From: an uncultured Clostridia bacterium
Lineage (GTDB): Bacteria > Bacillota > Clostridia > Oscillospirales > Ruminococcaceae
Reading direction: 5' to 3'
Length of the DNA: 64,000 bases
Assembly: GCA_945873955.1 (NCBI GenBank)
Contig: CAMCFA010000001.1
Coordinates: 248,001-312,000, forward strand
Shown: positions 8,526 to 17,231 of the stretch, one piece after another
How the letters are laid out: every line of letters begins with the position of its first letter
Position numbering within the stretch: the first letter of the stretch is position 1
Made by a program: the position numbers and the translations under genes
Notes under the pieces: generated by a model
What the model was told of the DNA's origin: nothing
The model's database searches: none
Seen by the model: the letters and a program-made list of their open reading frames with translations, nothing else

Positions 8526-9416
8526 TTAACCTCCGAATCTGACAAAGTATTTTTCTTCCATAAATGCCGGGTGATATGAGAGCTTCGCCTTTCTGAGCCC
8601 CGGAGAACCCGCGTCCTCCTCCCGGTTTATATAGCGGTACTGCCCCGCAATCGTCTTTGCGAACTCGCAGTTTACCGCCGTGTATGCGCCTTGATAATTG
8701 AGCAGCGCCTTTTCTGCGTGAACAACGAACGTGTCCTCTGAGGACTTCTCGCCGAAGGTGAACGCCTGCGGCTCGCCGCTTACACGCAGCAGCCCTCCTG
8801 TATAGCCAAGCGCGGCGAAATTATCCAGACTTTCGCGGACTACCGACGCTTCTGTCTGCTTATCCGCGTCCGGCTCTGTGGAATTCGCAGCCAGCCACTG
8901 ATCCAGCACTGAAACGCAGTCCGGGATATTCGCCGCGGTTATAGGCTCGAAAGACCAGTCGTTTTCGTAGAATCTGTTCAGATGATTCCGTTTGGAATGG
9001 TACTTCTTTCCCTTTAGCTCTGCAAGGTCGGCGGAGTTATAGATGTAATCAAAGCCGTCACGGTCGCCCTCTGCACGGACTTCCGGGTAATTAGCGATAA
9101 GCCACTCGGTGCTCTGTTTATTAGCAGTCATCATCAGCGGAACTCCAAGCCCGGAACAGTATTCCCGCAGCACGGCTATTGCCTCGTGGAGATCGCCCCT
9201 GCCCGCCGGGAAAAAGAACCTCGGCTGACCGTCCGTATGGTCGGAATTCCTAAGCATGTAGAAATCCTTGTAACGGCAGATCTGGATATTATATACCTTT
9301 CGCCACACATAATTATTGCCGAAGGTGTAGATACACCCCCGGAAGCCGGATCCTGCAAGAAGCTCGTCTGCCCACTTGCGGTCTGAAAGCTCCGGCTCTC
9401 TGAAATCTAAAATCAT
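8526..9416 (-). CDS. DUF2156 (phosphatidylglycerol lysyltransferase C-terminal-like) protein
   Basis: A 296-residue soluble GNAT-like protein of the DUF2156 type, the fold that transfers aminoacyl groups in MprF-like lysyltransferases but here without any membrane domain. Recognisable pieces are YIYNSADLAELKGKKYHSKR, a conserved segment of the family, and the C-terminal AYTAVNCEFAKTI and YINREEDAGSPGLRKAK with its RxxxDxGxxGLRxAK-like pattern. The true start is the ATG at 9414-9416, which overlaps the thymidylate kinase stop (ATGA); the much longer upstream frame is a shadow of tmk. The acceptor is unknown; a soluble form suggests acylation of a small molecule or protein, by inference. Confidence 0.85.
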   Translation of the reverse strand: MILDFREPELSDRKWADELLAGSGFRGCIYTFGNNYVWRKVYNIQICRYKDFYMLRNSDHTDGQPRFFFPAGRGDLHEAIAVLREYCSGLGVPLMMTANKQSTEWLIANYPEVRAEGDRDGFDYIYNSADLAELKGKKYHSKRNHLNRFYENDWSFEPITAANIPDCVSVLDQWLAANSTEPDADKQTEASVVRESLDNFAALGYTGGLLRVSGEPQAFTFGEKSSEDTFVVHAEKALLNYQGAYTAVNCEFAKTIAGQYRYINREEDAGSPGLRKAKLSYHPAFMEEKYFVRFGG

Positions 9417-10075
9417 CAGATACCCTCTGTTTCTCTTTTTATTTTGAGGGATATTTCCTCTATCGGGAGCGGATCTTCGCCGTCGGAACAGGGAATTATC
9501 CTCCACCCGCAGCGCTGTGCAGTGTAGAGCGCACTCTCCCGGCAGGCGTTCAGGAACGCCACGTTGCTTTCGTGGATATCCTTTTTGCTCTCGTCGCCGT
9601 TGTACCGCCCAGACAGCAGCTTCTGCGAAACCTCCACCGGCATGTCCAGAAACAGCACCAAATCCGGATTCGGCAGTCCAAGCCTGTTGTACTCGTAGTC
9701 CCACAACCACGCAAGATAGCCGTCCCATTCGTCCTTAGGCAGCTTTGTCATCTGGTAAATTGCGTTGGAGGTGGTGTACCTCCCGGAAATTATCACCTTT
9801 CCGGCGTCGTAGTCCCGCTTCCAGTCTGCGGCGTAGCTCGCGTACCTGTCCCCGGCATAAAACCCGGAGGCGGCATACGCACCAGCCGCGCCCTCGCAGG
9901 GGATCTTCCCCGCCAGATAGTCGGAAACGACCTTCCCGGTGCTGCTGTCATAATTCGGAAAGCTGATGAGCCGTGCTTCACGCACTGCGCTGACCGATCT
10001 GTACAGCAGATCAAGCTGGGTGGATTTCCCGCAGCCGTCAAGTCCCTCTAATACTATTATCTTTCCTTTGTCCAT
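9416..10075 (-). CDS. tmk: Thymidylate kinase
   Basis: A 219-residue P-loop kinase that phosphorylates dTMP to dTDP for DNA synthesis. The P-loop is GLDGCGKSTQ (11-20). The TMPK-specific segments are the ISGRYTTSNAIYQ stretch (nucleoside contact and the serine/alanine/tyrosine/glutamine pattern) and LVLFLDMPVEVSQ. The ATG at 10073-10075 was chosen because it gives the normal short N-terminus; the 28 upstream in-frame codons contain the promoter itself. It is the first gene of the long minus-strand string that continues to mltG and beyond. Compared with common bacterial Tmk, the lid region (SGRYNGDESKKDIHES) is of ordinary length. Confidence 0.92.
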   Translation of the reverse strand: MDKGKIIVLEGLDGCGKSTQLDLLYRSVSAVREARLISFPNYDSSTGKVVSDYLAGKIPCEGAAGAYAASGFYAGDRYASYAADWKRDYDAGKVIISGRYTTSNAIYQMTKLPKDEWDGYLAWLWDYEYNRLGLPNPDLVLFLDMPVEVSQKLLSGRYNGDESKKDIHESNVAFLNACRESALYTAQRCGWRIIPCSDGEDPLPIEEISLKIKRETEGI

Positions 10076-10109
10076 AGTTATCAATCCTACTACATAAATA
10101 TTCATTGTT

Positions 10110-10138
10110 ATTTTATCATATTTTGCTGATTTAGTCAA
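10110..10138 (-). promoter_or_regulatory. Sigma-A type promoter for the tmk operon
   Basis: On the minus strand, TTGACT (10133-10138) and TAAAAT (10110-10115) are separated by exactly 17 bases. The promoter sits 35 bases before the tmk start and just after the DHH terminator, so it should drive the tmk-to-GH3 string. Confidence 0.8.
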
Positions 10139-10159
10139 TGCTTTTGGTACAAAATACAT

Positions 10160-10189
10160 AAAAAAACGGACTGAGGTTTCTCAGCCCGT
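10160..10189 (-). terminator. Rho-independent terminator after the DHH gene
   Basis: Read on the minus strand, a 10-base-pair stem (ACGGGCTGAG / CTCAGTCCGT with one G-U pair) closes a four-base loop and is followed by a run of six T. It lies 15 bases after the stop of the DHH phosphoesterase gene. Confidence 0.88.
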
Positions 10190-10204
10190 TGTGAAAATAT
10201 GTAT

Positions 10205-11143
10205 TTACTTGATGTTGTACAGCTTGTCGTAATTTACAAGCTCGTTAAGAAGCTGGGGAACTTTTTTCTCCATCTGATCGTCCGGGAACTGGCAGGTACC
10301 AACCGCCATGTGCCCTCCGCCGCCGTATTTCAGCATGAGAGAGCCAACGTTCACATGGCTGGTTCTGTTGAGGATAGAATAACCCACAGCGCAGGAGCAA
10401 CCCTTGCCGCCCTTGCCGTCTACTATCCAGCAGGAGATGTTCTGCTCCGGATACAGGCTGTAAATAAGGAAGCGGTTTCCAGTGTAGATCGGTGATACGC
10501 CGCGCAGGTCGGTGATAATAACGTCGCCCTCGACGCGGGTATGCTCATGCACCATGTCCTTGAAAAGCTCGGTCTGCTCGTTGTAGAGCTTAATTCTCTC
10601 CTGAATGTCGGGCATTGCAAGGATCTCGTCGGTGGACATGTATGCGCAGCATTTCAGCAGCTTTTCCATAAGCTGGTAGTTGCTGATAGTGAAGTTTCTG
10701 AAACGTCCCAGACCGGTTCTGGGGTCCATGAGAAAGCCGATAAGGATCCAGCCCTGCGGATTCAGTATCTCCTCACGGGTAAGGTTGCCGCTGTCCACCT
10801 TGTCCACTGCCTCCATGAGGTCGTCGAAATTCGGGAAGCGCTCCCTGCCGCCGTAATACTCATAGATTATCCGGGCGCAGCTCGGAGTAATGCGGCTCTC
10901 GCCCTTGTACTTGCCCTTGTACTTTCTGCGCTCCTCCTCGCTGGAGTGGTGATCAAACCACAGTCCACAGCCCTCAACGAACGGAACGTTCGCAAGAACG
11001 TCGTTTTCAGTTACCGGGATAAGCCCGTCCTGAAGATCTTTGGGGTGAGCAAATGTCCATGAATCTGGCTCAACGACACCTGCACAGAGCAGAAGCGCTC
11101 CGCAGGCAAGTCCGTCAAAATCCGAACGTGTAATCAATCTCAT
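10205..11143 (-). CDS. DHH family phosphoesterase
   Basis: A 312-residue DHH-superfamily phosphoesterase, a metal-dependent hydrolase group that includes exopolyphosphatases, NrnA nanoRNases and c-di-AMP hydrolases. The metal-binding motifs are RSDFDGLACG (D8, D10) and WFDHHSS (D64-H65-H66). The C-terminal DHHA1-like glycine-rich motif is present as LMLKYGGGGHMAVGTCQF. The protein is shorter than GdpP and has no sensor domains. The start chosen is the ATG at 11141-11143 after GAGAGG; a TTG five codons upstream is also in frame. I would not name a substrate; oligoribonucleotide or polyphosphate are both possible. It is a single-gene unit with its own promoter and terminator. Confidence 0.88.
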   Translation of the reverse strand: MRLITRSDFDGLACGALLLCAGVVEPDSWTFAHPKDLQDGLIPVTENDVLANVPFVEGCGLWFDHHSSEEERRKYKGKYKGESRITPSCARIIYEYYGGRERFPNFDDLMEAVDKVDSGNLTREEILNPQGWILIGFLMDPRTGLGRFRNFTISNYQLMEKLLKCCAYMSTDEILAMPDIQERIKLYNEQTELFKDMVHEHTRVEGDVIITDLRGVSPIYTGNRFLIYSLYPEQNISCWIVDGKGGKGCSCAVGYSILNRTSHVNVGSLMLKYGGGGHMAVGTCQFPDDQMEKKVPQLLNELVNYDKLYNIK

Positions 11144-11217
11144 GTCAATACCTCTCAATGCTTAATAATTATAGCCGGAAATACGGCAGAAATTCAAAAA
11201 AATAACCTCTGAATATT

Positions 11218-11246
11218 ATTATAGCAAATAATTCCGCAAAAATCAA
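11218..11246 (-). promoter_or_regulatory. Sigma-A type promoter for the DHH gene
   Basis: On the minus strand, TTGATT (11241-11246) and TATAAT (11218-11223) are spaced by 17 bases. The promoter lies in the gap between the transglutaminase gene stop (11265) and the DHH start, about 75 bases before the latter. Confidence 0.8.
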
Positions 11247-11264
11247 CACTAATTTTTACAAAAT

Positions 11265-13970
11265 TCACGAAATCTTTGTGGAACTGCAAATAATTTTCAG
11301 CGCTCTGATGTTTCCGGGGAAGTCAAACGGCTTTATCTTCGCGATCAGAAGCTCCAATTCATGTAAAACGGAAGTCCTTTCCTCGTTGGAAACCTCGTGT
11401 TCGCCGAACTCCATTGCCGACAGTATCTCAGCTTTCTCTGCAATCGACGTTCCGTATTGCTGGTCTGCCCTGCACCAGAACTCGGTAGGCAGCTCCCCCT
11501 TGCCGGGAGTAAGCCCGTAATGCTCCAACAGCGCCAAAATAAGCCGATATATCACCCTTGCGCAGTACGTGCTTTCCCCTGTCTTAAGGTACTCAAGACT
11601 GCGGCGGGCGCGCTTCTTCAGCCGGCTGAGCCGTACAAGCAGTATCACGCCAAGCGCGATCACCGCAATCAGGGCAAGAGCTACCGGAGCTGCTATCTTC
11701 AATGTTTCCAGAAGCGCGGAGTTATCCGTCTGAACGCCGATCTCCGCTGATTCTTCGGTGGTCTGGAGCTGCTCCTGCGATCCCTTTTCTGCAGGCTGTT
11801 CCGGAGGGCGGTGCTCTGTGGTCGGACGGGTGTCCGGCTTGTCGGGTACGTCCGGTTTTTCCGGGCGGGAAGCGTCCTCTGTGAGATCGGCAGCAGAGGT
11901 CGTATTACGTCCGGGATATGCGGAGGAGCTTGTGGGGTCGAACGTCACCCAGCCGTACTGCCCGGTGTAGACTTCCACCCACGCGTGGAGATTCTTCTCC
12001 CGCAGCAGCACCGAATTGCTTCCGTCCTCTCCCTCAACATAGAATCCGGTGCAGTATCTTGCAGGAATACCTATCTGACGCAGAATGAGCGTCATAGCGC
12101 TGGCGTACAACGAACAATGTCCTCGTTTCGTGTCGTTAAGGAACTGCATTACGGGATTCCGGCTGTTATTGCTGCCGTCAAGGGAATATGTGTAGTTGCT
12201 GCGCAGATATTCCGCGACAATACTTGCCACAGTATAGCGGTACTGCCCCACTGGAATTCCCCCGCTGAGATAATCCTCTTGAATAGGCTCAAGCTGATCC
12301 CGGAGTGTGCGCTGAATGAACTCAAAAATGTCCTTGTCAAAGCTGTCCGGTATACTTAAATAGGTGTCGGTAACGTATGCCTCATAATCAGATAGGATAT
12401 TAGTCCCGGTCATTTCGGGAACTACCGAACTGTAAATGTCGTTCGGCGTACAGAGCGAGTTTTCAAACGCTTTCTCCACCGCGGCGAAGCCCTCCGGATC
12501 GCCGGTGTAGGTCTCGTTACTCATATATGAGGGCAGCAGCGCAGTGCAATGCACAGAATTCACATGGCTGCCCGCGGTTTCGCTCACGCGAACGGCGTAG
12601 TCGGCATAAACGTCGAAATTCTCGTTGTTGTAGAAAGAGTACTCCGCAGTATACGGCGGGAGGAACACCACGTTCGTGGCGCACAGGTATTCTATCGTAA
12701 CATCAGACGCAGTGATGACCGGCCGCCCGTCGCTGCTGTATACATCGCCCTCACTCTCAGCCGCAGAAAGCAGCGCAGCTATCACGCGGCTCTCGCAGGG
12801 GCGGTAGCTGTCTTTCAGTCCGGAGCTGCTCCACAGCGCCGGCTCGTCGCCGACGGCAGTCGTCCATGAAGTCCCGTTGAAGTCTATGCCGATATCTCCG
12901 CGCAGGTATATCGGGCGGTCGCCGGTGTAGGTCACGCGGATTATCTCCCGCTCGCCGCGTCCCGGTGAGATTATGTTGAGCTGGTCGTGCTGCTGGTCGC
13001 CGCCATGGGAAAAGTACTCAGAAGCTGCGCCCTCCTCAAACGGTGACTGGCTGACTCCGCTTTCGCTGCCAAGATCTGTGATGAATTCATACAGACCGGT
13101 ATAGTCAATGCTGCCGCCCTCCGGGATAACAGAAGCGCCGATAATAAGGCAGACCGCCGCCAGTGCCGCGCAGTACATACCCACGCTGAAATACTTTGAA
13201 TAATAGTTGCAGCGCATTTCAAGCCGCTTGATCAAACGCGCAGCGGAAATACGCTTCATAAACGCTTTTTCTTCCTGCTTTATCCTCCTGCGGTAGTCGC
13301 CGGAGCTGCCATGCTTGACCGCCAGACCGCCGGAATAGCTCTTGCGGATAGCGCAAAGTCCCGCAAACGCCGCCAGCGCCGGTATCAGCCACAGCGAAAA
13401 CTCCAGCCGCTCAGAAATCAGCACCGGAACGCACAGCGTTATCATCAGAAGTATAGCCGGAAGCGGCGCAGTCCTGCCGGAAAAGCAGGCGGACACTATA
13501 AGGCTGTACAGTACGCAGAGCAGCACTGTTCCCAGCGTTAATCCCGCGACGAAATCAGCGTTGCTGCCGTCGAGGACTTCACCGGAATGGAACAAAAACC
13601 GCCGCGGGTAGAGAAATCTGCCCTCCACCAGCAGCATACAGCCGTCCGCGAAGTAGCTCAGCCGCTCGACCAGCGGCTCAAAGGTCTGCCAGACCACCGC
13701 GCCCGCCGCAAGGAAAATTGCCGGTATCGCAAAACGCTTTTTTACAAAAACGAACAGCGCCGAAAACCCCGCGCAGCTCACCCCGCAGACCGCCGCCATT
13801 GCCGGCAGGCTAACCGGGAAGCCGTATTCCGTGAGGATAAAAAGCATTGAGCAGACGCAGAAAACGACGGTCAGCAGAATCTTTTTAATCACCAACAGAG
13901 GAGTGCGTGGTTTTGAGCAGTAATACCTGTCATACACCAGCACTCCGTCTGAAAACATATCCTTTGTCAT
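11265..13970 (-). CDS. Transglutaminase-domain membrane protein (TgpA/DUF3488-like)
   Basis: A 901-residue membrane protein. It has about seven N-terminal helices between residues 25 and 283, an extracellular part of about 450 residues, a transglutaminase core, one more helix at about 745-775 (IAAPVALALIAVIALGVILL) and a cytoplasmic DUF4129-like tail. The core has the full papain-like triad: GHCSLYAS (C619), HAWVEV (H662) and FDPTS (D678). After the core there is a proline/glutamate/threonine-rich stalk. Family members are usually encoded beside a MoxR ATPase and a DUF58 protein; neither is present here. Instead the gene follows a tubulin-like gene by 30 bases. The ATG at 13968-13970 is preceded by GGGAAAG. 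Protein cross-linking or proteolysis at the cell surface is the likely activity; the substrate is unknown. Confidence 0.88.
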   Translation of the reverse strand: MTKDMFSDGVLVYDRYYCSKPRTPLLVIKKILLTVVFCVCSMLFILTEYGFPVSLPAMAAVCGVSCAGFSALFVFVKKRFAIPAIFLAAGAVVWQTFEPLVERLSYFADGCMLLVEGRFLYPRRFLFHSGEVLDGSNADFVAGLTLGTVLLCVLYSLIVSACFSGRTAPLPAILLMITLCVPVLISERLEFSLWLIPALAAFAGLCAIRKSYSGGLAVKHGSSGDYRRRIKQEEKAFMKRISAARLIKRLEMRCNYYSKYFSVGMYCAALAAVCLIIGASVIPEGGSIDYTGLYEFITDLGSESGVSQSPFEEGAASEYFSHGGDQQHDQLNIISPGRGEREIIRVTYTGDRPIYLRGDIGIDFNGTSWTTAVGDEPALWSSSGLKDSYRPCESRVIAALLSAAESEGDVYSSDGRPVITASDVTIEYLCATNVVFLPPYTAEYSFYNNENFDVYADYAVRVSETAGSHVNSVHCTALLPSYMSNETYTGDPEGFAAVEKAFENSLCTPNDIYSSVVPEMTGTNILSDYEAYVTDTYLSIPDSFDKDIFEFIQRTLRDQLEPIQEDYLSGGIPVGQYRYTVASIVAEYLRSNYTYSLDGSNNSRNPVMQFLNDTKRGHCSLYASAMTLILRQIGIPARYCTGFYVEGEDGSNSVLLREKNLHAWVEVYTGQYGWVTFDPTSSSAYPGRNTTSAADLTEDASRPEKPDVPDKPDTRPTTEHRPPEQPAEKGSQEQLQTTEESAEIGVQTDNSALLETLKIAAPVALALIAVIALGVILLVRLSRLKKRARRSLEYLKTGESTYCARVIYRLILALLEHYGLTPGKGELPTEFWCRADQQYGTSIAEKAEILSAMEFGEHEVSNEERTSVLHELELLIAKIKPFDFPGNIRALKIICSSTKIS

Positions 13971-14000
13971 AAATCACTTTCCCAATGGAATACGCAGGGA

Positions 14001-16292
14001 TCACTTAAAAATGCGTATTCCGTGCTTTTTCAGCGAGTCGTTCACATACGCGTAGTGCATATTTTCCCACTGCTGATAGCCGCTGAAATTCTCAAGCTGC
14101 GCACCGCCGCAGATAGCCGCCGCAGCGGTCTGGTGCAGGCATACAGATCCGTTCCAGATATAGCCGACACCCTTATGCTGTCCGCGCAGTGCAGAAATAT
14201 CCTCCTGCTTTACCGCTTTCGGGCAGATAACGCGGGTTATTGTGAACTTATCGGACACCGGAGCGCTTACCTTTACGCTTTCAATGCAGCGCTTCATAGG
14301 CTCGCTCACTCCGCCGTTTATGCCGAAATACTCGCACATCTCGCTGTAATTCATGGAAAGCTGCTCCGCAAAGCACTTGCGCAGTATCTTAACCACCGCC
14401 TTAGCCAGCGCCTTTTCGTCGTCCTCCGGCAGATCCAGTATGCCGGACTCCTTGAAATACTGCTCCAGACGCTCTTTTGGTATGCTCTCCGAAAGCTCGT
14501 CAAGTTTCGCCAGAATCTTTTCGTCCGAAAGAGAAAATACCTCGGCAACGCAGCTTCTGCCGGTAGTTTCCGCCTTGATCTCCTCTATGATACCTCCACG
14601 GTTGACGGAGATCTGCTCAAATGGGTCGATAGCCTTTTGCAGAGTTGTGGTGTAATATTCCGTCAGCCTGTCGGTCAATTCTTGATAAAAGTCCAGCATA
14701 GGCTTTGCGGTAGCTACCGCAAGGCTTGCGTCGGCATAGCCCTTCAGCTCGACTAGATACTGCTCCACAGCCTTGTTCACAAACAGCGCGGAGGTCTTGA
14801 CCTTCCGCATTGCGCTGCGTTCAAGACTGCGCGTACGCTCCACCTGCTCGGAGTTATCCTCCTGCTCTGACTTTATCTTAGCCATAGCCACACGCAGCAC
14901 AGAAAGGCACTTTTTCAGTATCTCCTGCGCATAGAAAGGTCCTTTCGCGAAGTCGGTCTTTGCCGCCTCGCAGTCGGCAATTATGCTTTCAGAGATGTCT
15001 CTTACACAGTCGGGAGTGCCGTTGATAACGGCATACTTCATAGCGCTGAGCCATGTTTCCACTGCTGAAAGCGCGTTTTCTCCGCCGCCGCGTATAGACT
15101 TCGCGGAAAATGCGGGGTTGATTCTCTCGTCGAAATCAAGCTGCGGCACCTGCCCGCTCTTTGAAGCCACAAGCTCCATTGAAGCAGTGACCTTCGCTGC
15201 GTATCTGTTTAGCTGCGACTCGCCGACGTTGTTTCCGTTCAGAGTACGGTTCAGCCGCGTGAACAGCTTTATTCCCAGATATGACATTATCTTCCCGACC
15301 GGTATCTCCGCCGCGCTGACGTCGTATGCGAGATAGCGGAACTCGTGTGACTCGTCCGGTTTCAGCATGTTGTAGGACATGATACGCTCTGCGTCGTCGT
15401 CCTTGCTGAAAAGTATCTCCATTCGGTTCAGTATTTTCTCCGCCGCTTTGCTCATTGTGAGGTCATAATTCTCCTCGGCAGGTATAAGGAAGCACGCGTT
15501 GAAAGGCGGCTTGTCGGAGTCCACCTCAAAGGTCTTGGAATACTTCTGTGCGAAGTGCTTTTTGCCGCACTGGAACTTGTCAAGCTCTTTTTTGGCAACT
15601 ATCGTGTTAGCGGAATAGTAGCCGATATCCCGGCTGTCCGCTTCGATAAGAGCCGCAGTATCCGCCGCGAACAGATACGCGTTTACCCGCACTTGATATG
15701 AGCTGCTCTCAAAGAACTTCGTCAGAATGTACGCAAGATCTATGAACATTCCGCCGAAAAAGGTATCTCCCAGATTTCCGGTCAACACGATCTCCAGTGG
15801 CTTGTCGCTGCCGCCGAAATCCTTGAGCGTTTCTGAAGCAAGGGACATTATCTGCTTTAGGCTGTGGAACAGCGCGATCCTGCCGCACTGGCGCTTGGTA
15901 AGCCCGTAGGTAGGCGTTGCGGGGGAATAATTCTTCAGCCCGCTGTCGAACCAGTCCTGCGCGTATTCCGGCAGCTTTGCGGGATTGTTGAGGTACTTAT
16001 AGATCGCCTCGTCCGCCGCAATTGGCAGTACAGATCCGTCCACCGGGACAGTCCCCTCAAAAGAGCTTCCGGCAAGCTGCTTCTGCTCGCCGATACACAG
16101 AAATCTGACCTTTTTAGGGTCTTTGCCGAAACGCTTTTCAGTCAGATGCATACATCTGAGAGCACAGTCCGTGCCGTTTTTGCCTATACCAATAACAAAC
16201 AGCCGGTTCATGCCGAACGGACTTTTCTGACCGTCGTACAGCTTCTGGATACGCTCCGGCTTCAGCCATTCAATTTTTTGTTCAATCTCCAC
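14001..16292 (-). CDS. Divergent tubulin/FtsZ-like protein (Tubulin_2 type)
   Basis: A 763-residue soluble protein. The N-terminal 350 residues carry the marks of the bacterial tubulin-like family: a nucleotide-binding start LFVIGIGKNGTDCALR (31-46), the TKRQCGRIALFHS segment (132-144) that matches the family's GRLAL motif, and VLTGNLGDTFFGGMFIDLAYIL (169-190). The last stretch is where the family normally has a GGTGSGxxxDxAY phosphate loop. Here that loop is altered (GNLGDTFFGG), so GTP binding is in doubt. The C-terminal 400 residues are mostly alpha-helical with no recognised domain. The start is a GTG at 16290-16292 after AGGGGTG. It lies 17 bases after the nitrilase gene and 30 before the transglutaminase gene. 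Function unknown; a filament or scaffold linked to the surface transglutaminase is an inference. Confidence 0.6.
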   Translation of the reverse strand: MEIEQKIEWLKPERIQKLYDGQKSPFGMNRLFVIGIGKNGTDCALRCMHLTEKRFGKDPKKVRFLCIGEQKQLAGSSFEGTVPVDGSVLPIAADEAIYKYLNNPAKLPEYAQDWFDSGLKNYSPATPTYGLTKRQCGRIALFHSLKQIMSLASETLKDFGGSDKPLEIVLTGNLGDTFFGGMFIDLAYILTKFFESSSYQVRVNAYLFAADTAALIEADSRDIGYYSANTIVAKKELDKFQCGKKHFAQKYSKTFEVDSDKPPFNACFLIPAEENYDLTMSKAAEKILNRMEILFSKDDDAERIMSYNMLKPDESHEFRYLAYDVSAAEIPVGKIMSYLGIKLFTRLNRTLNGNNVGESQLNRYAAKVTASMELVASKSGQVPQLDFDERINPAFSAKSIRGGGENALSAVETWLSAMKYAVINGTPDCVRDISESIIADCEAAKTDFAKGPFYAQEILKKCLSVLRVAMAKIKSEQEDNSEQVERTRSLERSAMRKVKTSALFVNKAVEQYLVELKGYADASLAVATAKPMLDFYQELTDRLTEYYTTTLQKAIDPFEQISVNRGGIIEEIKAETTGRSCVAEVFSLSDEKILAKLDELSESIPKERLEQYFKESGILDLPEDDEKALAKAVVKILRKCFAEQLSMNYSEMCEYFGINGGVSEPMKRCIESVKVSAPVSDKFTITRVICPKAVKQEDISALRGQHKGVGYIWNGSVCLHQTAAAAICGGAQLENFSGYQQWENMHYAYVNDSLKKHGIRIFK

Positions 16293-16309
16293 GAAAATGC
16301 ACCCCTTAG

Positions 16310-17089
16310 TTATTCGTAAAAATCTCTGTATAGATCAGGCCGTCTGTCCTTTTTCACCGGAAAGCTCCCCTGCACCGCAGCACATTCTTCCCGGCGGACA
16401 TCGGCGAAAATCAGTTCATCTTTATAACTCTCAGCGGCGCAGATAAGCTCTCCCGCCGGAGAGTACACAGCGCTGTCGCCGGAATAGCTCAGACCGCCGC
16501 CCTCACCGCACCTGTTGCAGCCGGCAATGTAGCACTGGTTTTCGACAGCACGCGCTTTCAGCAGAGCCTTCCAATGCTCGCTGCGCTTGTCTGGCCAGTT
16601 GGCGATGACAAGTATCACAGAGCAGCTTCCGGACAACGCCTGATACAGCTCCGGGAAACGCAGATCATAGCAGACGGTAAGTCCCACGGTCTCGCCGCAG
16701 ACCTCCGACTTGACCAGCTTGCTCCCGGCGGAATAAACGTCGCACTCCCCACCGTAGGAAAACGGGTGGATCTTATCATACGCCGCGGTGATCACTCCCA
16801 TGTCTGCAATGCAGAAGCGGTTGGTGATAACTCCGTAGTGAGCGCAGGCAAATCCAAAGCCCGCCGCAATCCCCAGCTCACGGCTTACCGCTGAAAAGAA
16901 CTCGACAGTTTCACCGTCCGGTGGCTCCGCCAGCGCGGGGTTCATGGTAAATCCAGTCAGTGACAGCTCCGGGAAAACCACAAGCTGCGCGCCCTGCTCT
17001 GCCGCCTGCTCAATAGCGATGCGGCAGCGGCTTTGGTTCGCCGGCTTATTTTCCCACACGATATCACTCTGGACTAAGCACAGCCTCAA
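16310..17089 (-). CDS. Carbon-nitrogen hydrolase (nitrilase superfamily amidase)
   Basis: A 259-residue nitrilase-fold amidase. Counting from the GTG at 17096-17098, the Glu-Lys-Cys triad is E44 (VFPELSLTGF), K109 (YDKIHPFSYGGE) and C143 (LTVCYDLRFPELYQ). The motif set is closest to the omega-amidase YafV/Nit2 group, which hydrolyses alpha-ketoglutaramate or related deaminated products, but the substrate is not certain. Start choice: the GGGAGG ribosome binding site abuts the GTG at 17098, leaving no spacing, whereas the TTG at 17087-17089 has nine bases; I therefore prefer the TTG. First gene of the operon that goes on to the tubulin-like and transglutaminase genes. Confidence 0.87.
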   Translation of the reverse strand: MRLCLVQSDIVWENKPANQSRCRIAIEQAAEQGAQLVVFPELSLTGFTMNPALAEPPDGETVEFFSAVSRELGIAAGFGFACAHYGVITNRFCIADMGVITAAYDKIHPFSYGGECDVYSAGSKLVKSEVCGETVGLTVCYDLRFPELYQALSGSCSVILVIANWPDKRSEHWKALLKARAVENQCYIAGCNRCGEGGGLSYSGDSAVYSPAGELICAAESYKDELIFADVRREECAAVQGSFPVKKDRRPDLYRDFYE

Positions 17090-17132
17090 ACGGTTCACCT
17101 CCCGGCTGGAATAAATAGTACTTCTATGTTAT

Positions 17133-17161
17133 ATTATACAATGTTTCTTTATTATTGTCAA
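17133..17161 (-). promoter_or_regulatory. Consensus sigma-A promoter of the amidase/tubulin-like/transglutaminase operon
   Basis: On the minus strand, a perfect TTGACA (17156-17161) and a perfect TATAAT (17133-17138) are spaced by 17 bases, 44 bases before the amidase start. It suggests strong vegetative transcription of this operon. Confidence 0.88.
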
Positions 17162-17231
17162 CCAAGAATGTGGATTTTACATAAAAATTTAAGAAAAATA
17201 TCCGAGCAGAAGATTCCACCCGGATATATCG

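Noticed and set aside
9417-9728. N-terminal extension of the DUF2156 gene by 104 codons
   Set aside because: The extension is out-of-frame tmk sequence, low in family likeness, and the ATGA overlap at 9413-9416 is the normal coupled start.
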